Shown here: positions 9,460 to 18,365 of the stretch, piece after piece | Position numbering within the stretch: position 1 is the stretch's first letter | How the letters are laid out: each line of letters opens with the position of its first letter | Origin: Chromatiaceae bacterium | GTDB lineage: Bacteria; Pseudomonadota; Gammaproteobacteria; Chromatiales; Chromatiaceae | Direction: 5' to 3' | Assembly (NCBI GenBank): GCA_024235255.1 | Contig: JACKMT010000007.1 | Coordinates: 1 to 64,000, forward strand | Length of the DNA: 64,000 nt | Program-made: the position numbers and the translations under genes | Notes under the pieces: model-generated | Seen by the model: only the letters and a program-made list of their open reading frames with translations | What the model was told of the DNA's origin: nothing | The model's database searches: none

Positions 9460-11091
9460 TCAATTCACGGTGAACTGCGCGGCAACCTGATTCAGCCGGC
9501 CGGCCAATTCATTGAGATGTACGCCCGAACCATGCATATTCGTAGCCTGTTTGGCTGTCGCCGCGACCTTACCGAGCATCTTATCGACGCTTTCTGACAG
9601 GTCGCGGGCGAACTGCCCTTGTTGTTCCGTAGCCGACGCGATTTGCTCGGTCATGGAGTAAATGGTGTTGACCTGAGAAGTAATGCCGGTCAGCGCCGTA
9701 CCTGTGGCATGTCCGAGGTCGACGGTGGCGGTTGCGCGGTGTACGGCCTCAGCCATGGCAGCGGTCGCTAAGCCACTCAGATTCTCCAACTCGCGTATGG
9801 TCTCCTGGATTTCAGCCGTCGATTTCTGCGTACGCTGCGCCAACGTCCTGACTTCGTCGGCCACGACAGCGAAACCTCGGCCTTGCTCGCCTGCTCGGGC
9901 CGCTTCGATGGCGGCATTGAGTGCGAGCAAATTGGTCTGTTCGGCGATACCGACAATCACTTCCAGTACCTTGGCGATACCCCGGTTCTTGTCCGCAAGG
10001 CTTTCCACCTGCTGTCGAGCGGTGTCCAGCCCTTCACTCACATAGCCGATGGCGGCAATGGTCTCATTCACCTGCTCAGTGCCGCGAACTGCGGTACTGT
10101 CCGCGCTTCGGGCCGCGTCGGCGGTCTCCACTGCGTTCTGTGCGACAGCTGCTATGGCGGAGGACATTTGCGTGCTGGTCGCGTTCACCACATTGAGTTC
10201 AGATGCTTCGCCCTGCAGTTCCTGTTGGGTCTGTTCACTGGTGTCCAGTAACACAATAGACGTTTCGGCCAGACTGGAGGCGGTCTGCTGTACTTCCGTA
10301 ATCAGGGTGCTTAAGCGATCCAGCGTCGCATTCAATGCAGACGAGGCATCCATGACCTCATTCGAACCTTCGATAACGAGTCGTCCCCGCAAATCACCAC
10401 GACCAAGATTGTGCAACTGAGCCACTAGGGTGCCCAGAGGGCGTGTGATCGTTCTTCCCAACAGTTCCATCCCCCCAATCAGAAAGAAGAACATCAGCGC
10501 TGCGATCCCCGATAATAACCAGATGTCCCGTGTCGTCGCCTCAGCCGCTTCGTCGTATCCCTGCTTGACGCGCTGCGCACGCTTTGCCAACTCCCGGGCA
10601 AAGCCTGCGCCGACCTGTTCGGCCTGCTGCAACGCGGCAGGCCGCTGTTCGGATGCGCCGTACACATCACCACCCACAGCGATGGATGCCAATGCCTCAT
10701 GCGCAGTGCGATAGGCGGTAAAATCGGCGATCAACTGCAGATGCTCGCTGTCCTGTTCGCCGTCGTCCGCCGGCGACTGGAGTATCTTCTGCAAGGAGTC
10801 CGACACCGACTGCAGGCGTTGCTCGGCAGCGTCTGCCCGTTTCTGCATAACGTCTGCCGGACTCCCCATCATTGCGGCGATTCCCAGGTCGGGTAACGCT
10901 GCATCCGCTTGCGCGAACGACAGACTGAGTTCGCTCAACTCCTGCATCTGCATCACCTCCTGTTCGTAGATGATGCGCAGCGCGTCTCGATGTGCCGCAA
11001 ACCGGGTGGCGGTATACAAAAGTACCGCAAGGACGAGTATCGCCAGGCCGATCCCCGTCAGTCGAAGCCGTGCTTTCACAGTGAGACGCAT
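9460..11091 (-). CDS. Methyl-accepting chemotaxis protein
   Basis: A 543-residue chemoreceptor. Transmembrane helix 1 lies at about residues 12-30 and a periplasmic ligand domain of about 160 residues follows. Transmembrane helix 2 lies near 195-215, followed by a HAMP domain and the signalling hairpin. The hairpin tip is clear: EQTNLLALNAAIEAARAGE, then GRGFAVVADEVR. There is no C-terminal CheR-docking pentapeptide; the protein ends FTVN. The gene for a free periplasmic single-Cache protein lies 22 nt upstream on the same strand, so the two may act together as binding protein and receptor. No other chemotaxis genes are present. Confidence 0.95.
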   Translation of the reverse strand: MRLTVKARLRLTGIGLAILVLAVLLYTATRFAAHRDALRIIYEQEVMQMQELSELSLSFAQADAALPDLGIAAMMGSPADVMQKRADAAEQRLQSVSDSLQKILQSPADDGEQDSEHLQLIADFTAYRTAHEALASIAVGGDVYGASEQRPAALQQAEQVGAGFARELAKRAQRVKQGYDEAAEATTRDIWLLSGIAALMFFFLIGGMELLGRTITRPLGTLVAQLHNLGRGDLRGRLVIEGSNEVMDASSALNATLDRLSTLITEVQQTASSLAETSIVLLDTSEQTQQELQGEASELNVVNATSTQMSSAIAAVAQNAVETADAARSADSTAVRGTEQVNETIAAIGYVSEGLDTARQQVESLADKNRGIAKVLEVIVGIAEQTNLLALNAAIEAARAGEQGRGFAVVADEVRTLAQRTQKSTAEIQETIRELENLSGLATAAMAEAVHRATATVDLGHATGTALTGITSQVNTIYSMTEQIASATEQQGQFARDLSESVDKMLGKVAATAKQATNMHGSGVHLNELAGRLNQVAAQFTVN

Positions 11092-11113
11092 TGGATGACT
11101 CCTTGCGGTGGTT

Positions 11114-11575
11114 TTACTTGCCGGCGTAAACCCCAGAACACACCACCAGGGTCTGCGCTTCAGCAGCCGCCTTCTTACAATAGGTGGTCTTCTCGTGCAC
11201 TCCGGATTCGCCTGGCTTCTGATAGTGATAATCGGTCCAACTCTCTCCGTCTTTCAGGGTGTTCTGGACGATGGCGTCGCGAAACTTAAAGCCCTTCACG
11301 TCCGGCTTGCCAGCGTAACTGCGTCCCACCAGTACCGGTTTGGCGGGATGGGCTCGAATCACCACATCGCGGTCGTATACAAATACGTAATTCTCACCCT
11401 GATGGTAGGGGCCATTTTGCTGCCCGATCAGCTCAAGGGCTGCGGGTCCTTGCTGCGCCAACACTTCGACAGCCTTGTTTACCCGTTCAACCGCTTCTTG
11501 CCTTACATCCGCGTACGTCGTACTGGTGACAATGGTGCCCACCAGATAAACGAAAACAAGTTTCCAATTGTGCAT
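11114..11575 (-). CDS. Periplasmic single-Cache (sCache) domain protein
   Basis: A 153-residue secreted protein with an N-terminal signal peptide (hydrophobic LVFVYLVGTIVTSTTYA) followed by one Cache domain. The features are the NGPYHQGENYVFVYD strand, the RAHPAKPVLVGRS segment and the WTDYHYQKPG segment near the end, typical of sCache_2 sensors. It has no membrane anchor beyond the signal peptide and no output domain. Its place just before the chemoreceptor gene suggests that it binds a small ligand in the periplasm and presents it to the receptor. That partnership is inference. Confidence 0.85.
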   Translation of the reverse strand: MHNWKLVFVYLVGTIVTSTTYADVRQEAVERVNKAVEVLAQQGPAALELIGQQNGPYHQGENYVFVYDRDVVIRAHPAKPVLVGRSYAGKPDVKGFKFRDAIVQNTLKDGESWTDYHYQKPGESGVHEKTTYCKKAAAEAQTLVVCSGVYAGK

Positions 11576-11826
11576 ATTAGCCTCCGGACTGTATGTGATA
11601 TCCCCAGGTGTCTTGCTGCATATCGGTCTCTTCGTACGCTTCTTTAGCCCGCTTCAGTCACCGATTTTACGATATGAACCTAGCGGAGCTGCTTGTTACT
11701 AATGTTTACGCAGGGCGGCTGTGAGTCTGTAACATCTAAGGATATTCAGGTCGCCTGAACGGTTTGCGGTCGCATCCGGATCGCGCCAGATCTCACGTGT
11801 GGTTTGTCTCTCAGGAATCGACCGAA

Positions 11827-13650
11827 TCAACGCTGGGCCAATTGCGCGTGACAGACTGCCGGTTTCGCCGACGCGCTGGCGGGCAGCTGATTGATCCATT
11901 TGGGGAGATCTGCGCCGGCCGGCAGGGAGAGATCGAGCCACCAATAGTGCTTGTTGCTGACTGAACGCGGTGTAACTGCGGATGCGAAACCCTTCTCAGC
12001 CAACTCTTCCTGACGCTTGAGCGCTATTTCATGATTATTGTAGAGACCTAGAGAGACGCTCCCTCTTCTGACACCACTGCGAAAATGGTATCGATCGGTG
12101 ACGCCCGCCCGGTCCAGTCTGTCGAGCAGCTTTTCAATCGACTGAGGATCAGGCTCGACCGAAGCCAACACAATATAGCCCTCTTCAATCACTGTGGTCT
12201 CATCGCGCAGCGTTAGATTCTCAGACACCTCCCGCAATCCATCGAGCCAGCGTTTTGCCACTTTTTCACTGGTGAAGGGACCGACAGTATGACATGAGCC
12301 GGGTTCTGTCTCTTTGCCAACCGGTGGCGCTTCGGCAACCGGTGTGCTGGGCTGAACAGAGAGTGCTGGCTCCGCAACTGCTGCAGTTGCAACCACCGCG
12401 GCAGGCTGCTCGGTTGGCCCGGTAACAGATGGACCGGCTGGCAGGTCTGGTACTCGGACTTCTGCGGTTTGTAGCTCTTTCGTGGTCTCTGCGATTGCTG
12501 CGGTTGCGGCGGCTTCGGTAGCAACTGCGATCTCTGGAACCGCTGCGACTGCCGGCGCTTGTGTGATCTCCGGCGCTTTCGCTGTCATCCCGTTTTCAGC
12601 CCGAGCTTGCGAGACTTCTGCGACCCTTTCGACTTCCCGGACTTCTGAAGTTTGTACATCTATTGCGGTCCCTGCGGTTGCTGGGTTTGCAGCGGTTGCT
12701 GTAACCTCTGCAGCTTCGGCGGCTGCTGCGATCTCTGGAACCTCTGCGGCTGCCGGCGCTTGTGTGATCTCCACCGCCTCTGCCGCCGCTGATTCAGCGT
12801 ACTGAATAAAACCAAGACGGCAACGCAATCCGGCGGGAATCAGATAGCCCGGATTACCCAGGTTCAGACGCACGCCGTAGGTTCCGCTGGCTGCATCGGA
12901 GACCCGGTCAACCCGCTCCACCGTCGCCAGGTAGGTGTCGGCCTCAGGGATTGCGGGGGTTACCTGTGCCTGCATGCCGGGCTTGATGCGGCCCAGATAG
13001 TCTGTGGAGACAATCACCTCCACATGCAGGGGATCAAGTTGCGCCACGCGCATCACCGGCTCATTTTCAATATACTCGCCCGCCGCTTTGAAGCGGTCCA
13101 CCACCACACCGTCGACCGGGCTGCGAATGGTGCGGCGATCCAGCACTGCCTCGGCGCGCGCCAACTCCAGCTCTGCAATGCGTTTGTTGTCGAGTTCCTG
13201 ACGCACCTGCAACTCGGCGATACGCGTTTCGCTTACCACCGTGTCCAGTTCATGTTTGGAGATCGCCGCGGTCTGCAGCAGGGAGCTGTTGCGATTTTGC
13301 GTGAGGTGGCTGAAGCGGGCTCCCTCCTGGCGCTGTTCTATCGCTGTATTCTGATTTGCCCGTTCCCTGGTGAGTTCCAGCGCGGCGCGTTCAACGCTGG
13401 ATTCAAGCCGGGCGATGACCATGCCTTTTTCAATCTGATCGTTACGGTCTGCCAGAATCGATTCGACTACACCGGGCACCGCACTGCCGACATCAACCAC
13501 TTCACTGGGCTCGATAATGCAGTCCAGTTCCGGAAGCTGAATGTTGCCGTTATCCGCCGTCATTGGCTCCGCTGCAGCAACGCCCGAAGCCAGTAAAGTG
13601 ACAGCAAAAAATACGGTGATTGCCTGTCCTGTCAATTTCACCTGATACAT
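11827..13650 (-). CDS. HlyD-type periplasmic adaptor with C-terminal SPOR-like domain
   Basis: A 607-residue exported protein. It has a signal peptide ending near SGVAAAEP, a lipoyl/barrel-sandwich half (VPGVVESILADRNDQI), an alpha-helical hairpin (about 85-155), the second lipoyl half (IRSPVDGVVVDRFKAAGEYI) and a beta-barrel. A long Ala/Glu/Val/Pro-rich linker (about 280-440) follows, then a SPOR-like domain starting near CHTVGPF. The linker holds DNA repeats about 201 nt apart (12527-12571 against 12728-12772). The adaptor part resembles RND/MFS periplasmic adaptors; SPOR domains bind denuded septal peptidoglycan. It follows the M50/HlyD gene by 277 nt. I propose it joins that pair in one envelope-spanning assembly, but no pump gene lies nearby. 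Confidence 0.85.
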   Translation of the reverse strand: MYQVKLTGQAITVFFAVTLLASGVAAAEPMTADNGNIQLPELDCIIEPSEVVDVGSAVPGVVESILADRNDQIEKGMVIARLESSVERAALELTRERANQNTAIEQRQEGARFSHLTQNRNSSLLQTAAISKHELDTVVSETRIAELQVRQELDNKRIAELELARAEAVLDRRTIRSPVDGVVVDRFKAAGEYIENEPVMRVAQLDPLHVEVIVSTDYLGRIKPGMQAQVTPAIPEADTYLATVERVDRVSDAASGTYGVRLNLGNPGYLIPAGLRCRLGFIQYAESAAAEAVEITQAPAAAEVPEIAAAAEAAEVTATAANPATAGTAIDVQTSEVREVERVAEVSQARAENGMTAKAPEITQAPAVAAVPEIAVATEAAATAAIAETTKELQTAEVRVPDLPAGPSVTGPTEQPAAVVATAAVAEPALSVQPSTPVAEAPPVGKETEPGSCHTVGPFTSEKVAKRWLDGLREVSENLTLRDETTVIEEGYIVLASVEPDPQSIEKLLDRLDRAGVTDRYHFRSGVRRGSVSLGLYNNHEIALKRQEELAEKGFASAVTPRSVSNKHYWWLDLSLPAGADLPKWINQLPASASAKPAVCHAQLAQR

Positions 13651-13870
13651 CTACAAAAAGTTGGATACCCTCACCACTCCCCTGGTATTAGTAAGCGTCG
13701 AAAACGGGAAATACTTTAGTTATTAATGGCTGAACAACGAGTGAAAATGAGATCCCTATCAGAATCAACCGATTGCGCCGCGGTTCGTCGGGAAAAATGA
13801 AAAAGACCGGTAAAAATTCTGATCTTTCAAGAAGTTAAAAACAAGCTGTAATAGCGATTTTGGCGAATTA

Positions 13871-13931
13871 CAAGTACGCCTTCAGGGTGATAATTACGGG
13901 TACAGCAATTATCACCCTGAAAGCGTATTAG
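13871..13931. repeat. 61-bp palindromic repeat (short form of the 43045 element)
   Basis: Two 25-bp arms (13871-13895 and 13907-13931) pair with three mismatches around an 11-base loop. The arms match the ends of the 271-bp element at 43045-43315 (core TTCAGGGTGATAATT), and the ACGGG-T-CAGC sequence inside the left arm is also shared, as if the two inner hairpins had been deleted. The right end overlaps the stop codon of the M50/HlyD gene (13928-13930), at the same element position as the stop of the regulator gene at 43312. It may also act as a 3' hairpin for the transcript. Confidence 0.85.
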
Positions 13932-16072
13932 AGCGTTAGCCGGCTCAGCAGCAGCTGCCGGCCGCTGCGCAGCCACTGGTCGGCCAGCGGCTCTGCGCCG
14001 TGCTCGAAGCGTACGTAAGCACGCTGCCCAACGCCGCTGATGGGCAGATCGGCAGGCAGTTCCAGATCCACCTGAAACACCTTTTCAGCCGCGGTCAGCC
14101 CGCCGTCCTCGCTTGGTTTGACGGCGATCTCTCCGCCCCCGGCCGCTCCCAGCGCGCGGCTCGGCAAAGTCGTGGTGCCTGCCGGGGTCTCCCGCAGCAC
14201 GCTTGATGCAACGGTTTCGTCCAGACGCTCGGCCAATCTTACTTCGACCCCCTCCACCTTACCGCGAACCAGGCCGATATCGGCCTGCGGAATCACCGTT
14301 CGCACCATCATCCTGTCCGGACTTATGACATACCCGATCAGCTCCCCCTGCCGGAAATAGCGGCCGGTTATTCGTTGTGCAGCGGGCAGTACAAACAGAC
14401 CCCCTGATTGGCTCATCACCAACAGCTTGTCTGCCTGTTCACGCGCCTGCGCCAGTTCAGACCCGATGGTGTCGATTTCATCTCTGATAATCGCAGAAGC
14501 GACCCGGTTATTCAGACGCTCCGCAACGGCGCGCAGCTCCAGTTCCCGGAAGCGCGCCTGCAGTACTTTGATCCGTGTGTCCAGTTTCGGCGCCCGCATT
14601 CTCAGCACCGGTGTTCCGGCGCTGATCCGCTCGCCCGGCTGCACCAGCAGCTCGCTGACAAACCCGTCTGCACCTGCGTACAGCCGAGCCTGCTCGGATA
14701 CCCAAACAATCCCTTCGGCATGCGTCGTCAATGCAACAGGGAAAAAGAGCAGTGCACCTGAAACGGCGCCAACAAACAGCGCGGATAGCAGCGCGGCGCG
14801 AAGCCGCCTGCCGGCCAGAGCGGGCCCAGCAGAGAGATAGCGAATGGCGCGATAGCTGGGCATCACCAGCTGCATGACAACTGCCCATGAACCCAACGCG
14901 ACGCCTACAAAAAGATAGTGCTCCACCAGAAACAGCACGATCACGACCAGTAGGGTCATACGGTAGAAAAATGCCGCCGCTCCGTAAACCAGGAACCAGG
15001 CCGGCTCTCCTGCCGCAGTTACCGGTGAACGGGTCTGCGCCAGACCGAACAGATAGCGCTGCACCAGGTAGAGGTAGTAGCGGCTGGCCCGCGAGGAGAG
15101 GTTCGGTATCTCAATCAGATCCTGCAGGACATGATAACCGTCGAATTTCAACAGCGGATTGGCATTGAACAGCAAGGTCGAAACGCTGCCGATCAGCATC
15201 ACGTTAAACGCCGTATCCTTCACCAGACCGGGCTCGACCGACAGCCAGGTAATCAGCGCAAGCGCGGCCAGAAACAGCTCCACCAGAATGCCCACCGCGC
15301 TGACCAGCACTCTTTTGTGCCGGTCACGAAAGCTCCAGGCAGCCGAGGCATCCACGTAGGGGACAGGCGCGAACACCAGCAAAGTCAGCCCCATTTCATG
15401 GACTTCACCACCCCAGATTTTCACAGCGGAGGCGTGGGCGAACTCGTGAATGGTTTTAATGCCCCAGAATGCCACCAGCATCAGTATCAGGTTGGCCGGC
15501 GACACGATATCCGGATCGAGCGCCAGGCCGATGTTCTGAAAGTTGGTCAGGGCCAATAGGCCGGCGAACCCCACTACCAGCAGCCAGAGCAGCACCCCTG
15601 CTTTGGAGAATAACGGGCGTACCCAGGGCAGCAGGCGATGCAACAGGCGATCCGGATCGAGCAGCGGCAACCGGATGGAAAGCGGATTCATGATAGTGCG
15701 CTGCAGCCGTAATCTCCGTTCATGTTGAAACCGCTTGAAAAACTCTTTTACATCCGCCGGCAGGTCGCTGCGTAGTGCGTCGATGGCAGAGAGCTGAGTC
15801 AGTAGTACCAGCGCCTCCTCCTGGGTCAGCCGCTGCCCCTCATGCCCGTCGTTTATCCGCTGCAAAATGTCCTTGACTTTGCACTGACCATCCAAGCGTC
15901 CGATCAGTTCGTAAGCTGCCGTATTGAAGCGAAGATAGCGTCCGTTGGATTCGTCGCGCAGCACATACCAGCGTTCACCGCGGTAAATTTGCGGATAGGT
16001 ATGGATGTGTTTTCGCAGCTGCGGCCGAAGCTCGGCGACCTGTTGCCAGTTCTGCTGCATAGCCTGGGACAC
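13928..16072 (-). CDS. PqqD-like / M50 metalloprotease / HlyD fusion protein
   Basis: A 714-residue membrane protein. Residues about 20-95 resemble a PqqD-like winged-helix domain, the fold that binds leader peptides in peptide-modifying systems. Next comes an M50 site-2-protease-like membrane core with HEFAH (HExxH) and NANPLLKFDGYH, matching the second zinc motif NxxPxxxxDG, so the active site looks complete. After the last transmembrane helix (about 430-450) there is a periplasmic HlyD-like part with two lipoyl halves. Proteins of this build are catalogued as putative peptide zinc metalloproteases. A GTG start at 16072 lies six bases after the upstream stop; an ATG at 16060 is an alternative. 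Substrate unknown; the giant LEPxLL protein nearby is my candidate. Confidence 0.88.
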   Translation of the reverse strand: MSQAMQQNWQQVAELRPQLRKHIHTYPQIYRGERWYVLRDESNGRYLRFNTAAYELIGRLDGQCKVKDILQRINDGHEGQRLTQEEALVLLTQLSAIDALRSDLPADVKEFFKRFQHERRLRLQRTIMNPLSIRLPLLDPDRLLHRLLPWVRPLFSKAGVLLWLLVVGFAGLLALTNFQNIGLALDPDIVSPANLILMLVAFWGIKTIHEFAHASAVKIWGGEVHEMGLTLLVFAPVPYVDASAAWSFRDRHKRVLVSAVGILVELFLAALALITWLSVEPGLVKDTAFNVMLIGSVSTLLFNANPLLKFDGYHVLQDLIEIPNLSSRASRYYLYLVQRYLFGLAQTRSPVTAAGEPAWFLVYGAAAFFYRMTLLVVIVLFLVEHYLFVGVALGSWAVVMQLVMPSYRAIRYLSAGPALAGRRLRAALLSALFVGAVSGALLFFPVALTTHAEGIVWVSEQARLYAGADGFVSELLVQPGERISAGTPVLRMRAPKLDTRIKVLQARFRELELRAVAERLNNRVASAIIRDEIDTIGSELAQAREQADKLLVMSQSGGLFVLPAAQRITGRYFRQGELIGYVISPDRMMVRTVIPQADIGLVRGKVEGVEVRLAERLDETVASSVLRETPAGTTTLPSRALGAAGGGEIAVKPSEDGGLTAAEKVFQVDLELPADLPISGVGQRAYVRFEHGAEPLADQWLRSGRQLLLSRLTL

Positions 16073-16078
16073 GGTAGG

Positions 16079-17998
16079 TTATATCCCCAGAGACCAGAAC
16101 CACAGGCGTATACGGTCGATGACCTCATGCGTCCAGATCCAGAGCAGATCGCGCTGTCCGATCTCAATTTTCGCTACGCCACGCATGCCCGGCCGCAACA
16201 GCGCCGACTGTTCGACAGGCAAGGCTTCGACTCTGAAATAGTTGCGCCCGTCACTCGATTCCGCCACCGGCACAATCTGATCCACGTTTATCCTGAAAGT
16301 GGCTTGCGGCAGCGCGGCAATAACCAGATTGCCCGACTTACCCTGTTCCAGACCTGCCAGGTCGTGTTCATCCACCTCCAGCACCACGCGATAGCTATCC
16401 AGCGGTGCCACTTCGAACAGCACCTGACCGGTCTGCACCGGCGCGCCCAGCGACTGACTGAGATCACCGCTGATCAAGACGCCGTCGAATGGCGCGTGCA
16501 ATTGGGTACGGCCGATGTTTTCCCGCACCAGCGCAAGTTCCGCATCCGCTTGCTCGATACGGACGCGCAGTACACTCAGTTCAGTCCGGTCCCGTTTGGC
16601 CAGCGCCTCCTGATACTCCTTTTCAAGCTTGCTGCGCTCGCTCTGCCACTTTTGCGCTTCGAGTTTCAAGCTGCTGTCATCCAGCGACGCAATCAGCTCC
16701 CCAGCGCTGACCAGATCTCCGGGCCGCACCTGCGCAGCCTTGATATAACCATCCTGCGGCGCAACCAATATCTGCCTGACCGCGCCCTCAATGCCGGCCG
16801 GTGCGCTCACCTGATAGGTCCCGGGAACAATCGAGAGCGTGCCAAGCAGCACAGCCAGAGACAGAATCGATAGTTTCAACCCGAGAAATGTTGGGCCGAC
16901 AAGACTGCGCAGCAAGCCAAAAAAATCTTCGGCCCCTTTTACGAGCAGCGCACGCTCCTCGCGCCGCTTTAACTCCAGAGCCGGGCCGATCACGGTGGCG
17001 AGGGATTCGCACCAGGCGGCGGTCTGATCCTCGAACGGCTGGTCGGCGCCGCGTTCCAGCGTTATCGCTCCGATGCAGCCATTGCAGCCGGGCAGGAGCA
17101 GCGTCAACAGCGAGCCGTTTCCCTGCTGTTCGGCCAACTCGGCATGGGCACGGGTAACCAACGACTTGTCGGTGGGAATGCCGGGGTAAAGTACGCTGCC
17201 GGATTGATCTATCGCCTCCTCCATTGCCGCTTCGATCCTGCGCACCAGCTGAGTCCGCGCATCGAAACCGGCAACATGGGATAGCGCCTGAAGTCGTACC
17301 CTGAGACCCTTCAGCAAGCCGATACTGACCCGTTCACAGCAGAACAGTTCGGCCAGCCGGTTAACCACCTCCATCGCTGCGAGCTTCGAACCGGAGTGGC
17401 CGAGAATCGCCGCTACCATGCCTAGGCTGCCGGCGCCAACCTCCCGCCGCAGCGAGAACTGCCAGTTGATTAAGGACTCCATCCATAACCCGCCCCACTG
17501 AAGCAGCTGCAGTACCGCGTGCTGTTGTGCCTCGGAACGTGTCGAGATCATCGCGGAAACGACGGCAACCGGTCGGCCGTGCAGCAGCAACGGGCAGGCA
17601 ATCAAATCGCAGGTGCGCTGATTTCCCGGACCGTATTTCTGTTTGGGAAACAGCTTGCCACGGCCTTCAGTAAGCGCCGTGAGTGCCGCATGTTCCAGCT
17701 GGGCCGCACCTTCACCCTCACCCGGCCAGGTGGCGATAAGTTCACCCGGGGTTGCGCTGCCCGAACAGAGATAGAGGTGGCCGCGGATGATGCCGGCCAC
17801 CATCCTGCACTGCCAGGCAAGCCAGGTGCCGGCCAACTCCGGCGACAGAGGAGGAGTATTCGGTGGGGTACCTTTTTTAGCTGTGCGTTCGTGCTGCCCG
17901 TTTTGCACTGCCCCCTTATCGGCAGGCGCAATTCCGTCCGGTTCCGTAGTGACGTTGTTCAGGTCCAGTGCTGACGCAGCGGCAGATTGTGCCTGCAT
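16079..17998 (-). CDS. GAF-domain / HlyD fusion membrane protein
   Basis: A 639-residue protein. The N-terminal 350 residues carry one or two GAF-like domains (about 60-200 and 190-345). A single transmembrane helix lies near 365-385 and a HlyD-like periplasmic adaptor fills 390-600 (lipoyl half VAPQDGYIKAAQVRPGDLV, hairpin, then LHAPFDGVLISGDL). The topology predicts cytoplasmic GAF domains and a periplasmic adaptor arm, so a cytoplasmic signal could be coupled to assembly. It ends six bases before the M50/HlyD gene, so the two are cotranscribed. Similar GAF-HlyD proteins occur next to M50-HlyD proteins in other proteobacteria, as far as I recall. No enzymatic motif is visible. Confidence 0.85.
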   Translation of the reverse strand: MQAQSAAASALDLNNVTTEPDGIAPADKGAVQNGQHERTAKKGTPPNTPPLSPELAGTWLAWQCRMVAGIIRGHLYLCSGSATPGELIATWPGEGEGAAQLEHAALTALTEGRGKLFPKQKYGPGNQRTCDLIACPLLLHGRPVAVVSAMISTRSEAQQHAVLQLLQWGGLWMESLINWQFSLRREVGAGSLGMVAAILGHSGSKLAAMEVVNRLAELFCCERVSIGLLKGLRVRLQALSHVAGFDARTQLVRRIEAAMEEAIDQSGSVLYPGIPTDKSLVTRAHAELAEQQGNGSLLTLLLPGCNGCIGAITLERGADQPFEDQTAAWCESLATVIGPALELKRREERALLVKGAEDFFGLLRSLVGPTFLGLKLSILSLAVLLGTLSIVPGTYQVSAPAGIEGAVRQILVAPQDGYIKAAQVRPGDLVSAGELIASLDDSSLKLEAQKWQSERSKLEKEYQEALAKRDRTELSVLRVRIEQADAELALVRENIGRTQLHAPFDGVLISGDLSQSLGAPVQTGQVLFEVAPLDSYRVVLEVDEHDLAGLEQGKSGNLVIAALPQATFRINVDQIVPVAESSDGRNYFRVEALPVEQSALLRPGMRGVAKIEIGQRDLLWIWTHEVIDRIRLWFWSLGI

Positions 17999-18365
17999 GA
18001 TGATTCGGATATTTCAGATATTGTTATCAGGGAATATCGACGATGACGACTAAAACTTTACTACTCAGGGAAACTTGAAAGAAGCGAGCCAAATCTATCG
18101 ACCCTGCTGAATATATCGTTTTATCAGCGGGTTAGCCGCACAGGTAACCGTATTATCCCGGATACGGAGACAGACTTGGGAAGCCGCTTCCCATGATCTC
18201 GGAGCAAATGCGAGCCAGAATGTAGGTCATTTTTAACCAATGAACCTGCCCAGGGAACGCTGGTTTCGAATCGGAGTCTTAAATTTAACTGAATTTAAGC
18301 CAGAATGATTCAGTAGGATTTTGCGTTAAACTAGCCAACGGTTACTCCTTCGGATCATCTTTTTC
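17999..18365. promoter_or_regulatory. Divergent intergenic region with an 8-bp-arm palindrome
   Basis: This 367-nt gap separates the minus-strand GAF/HlyD operon from the plus-strand Slp lipoprotein genes, so both promoters should lie here. A palindrome CTTAAATT-TAACTG-AATTTAAG is at 18278-18299, about 70 bases before the lipoprotein start. No convincing -35/-10 pair or riboswitch was recognised. Confidence 0.4.
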
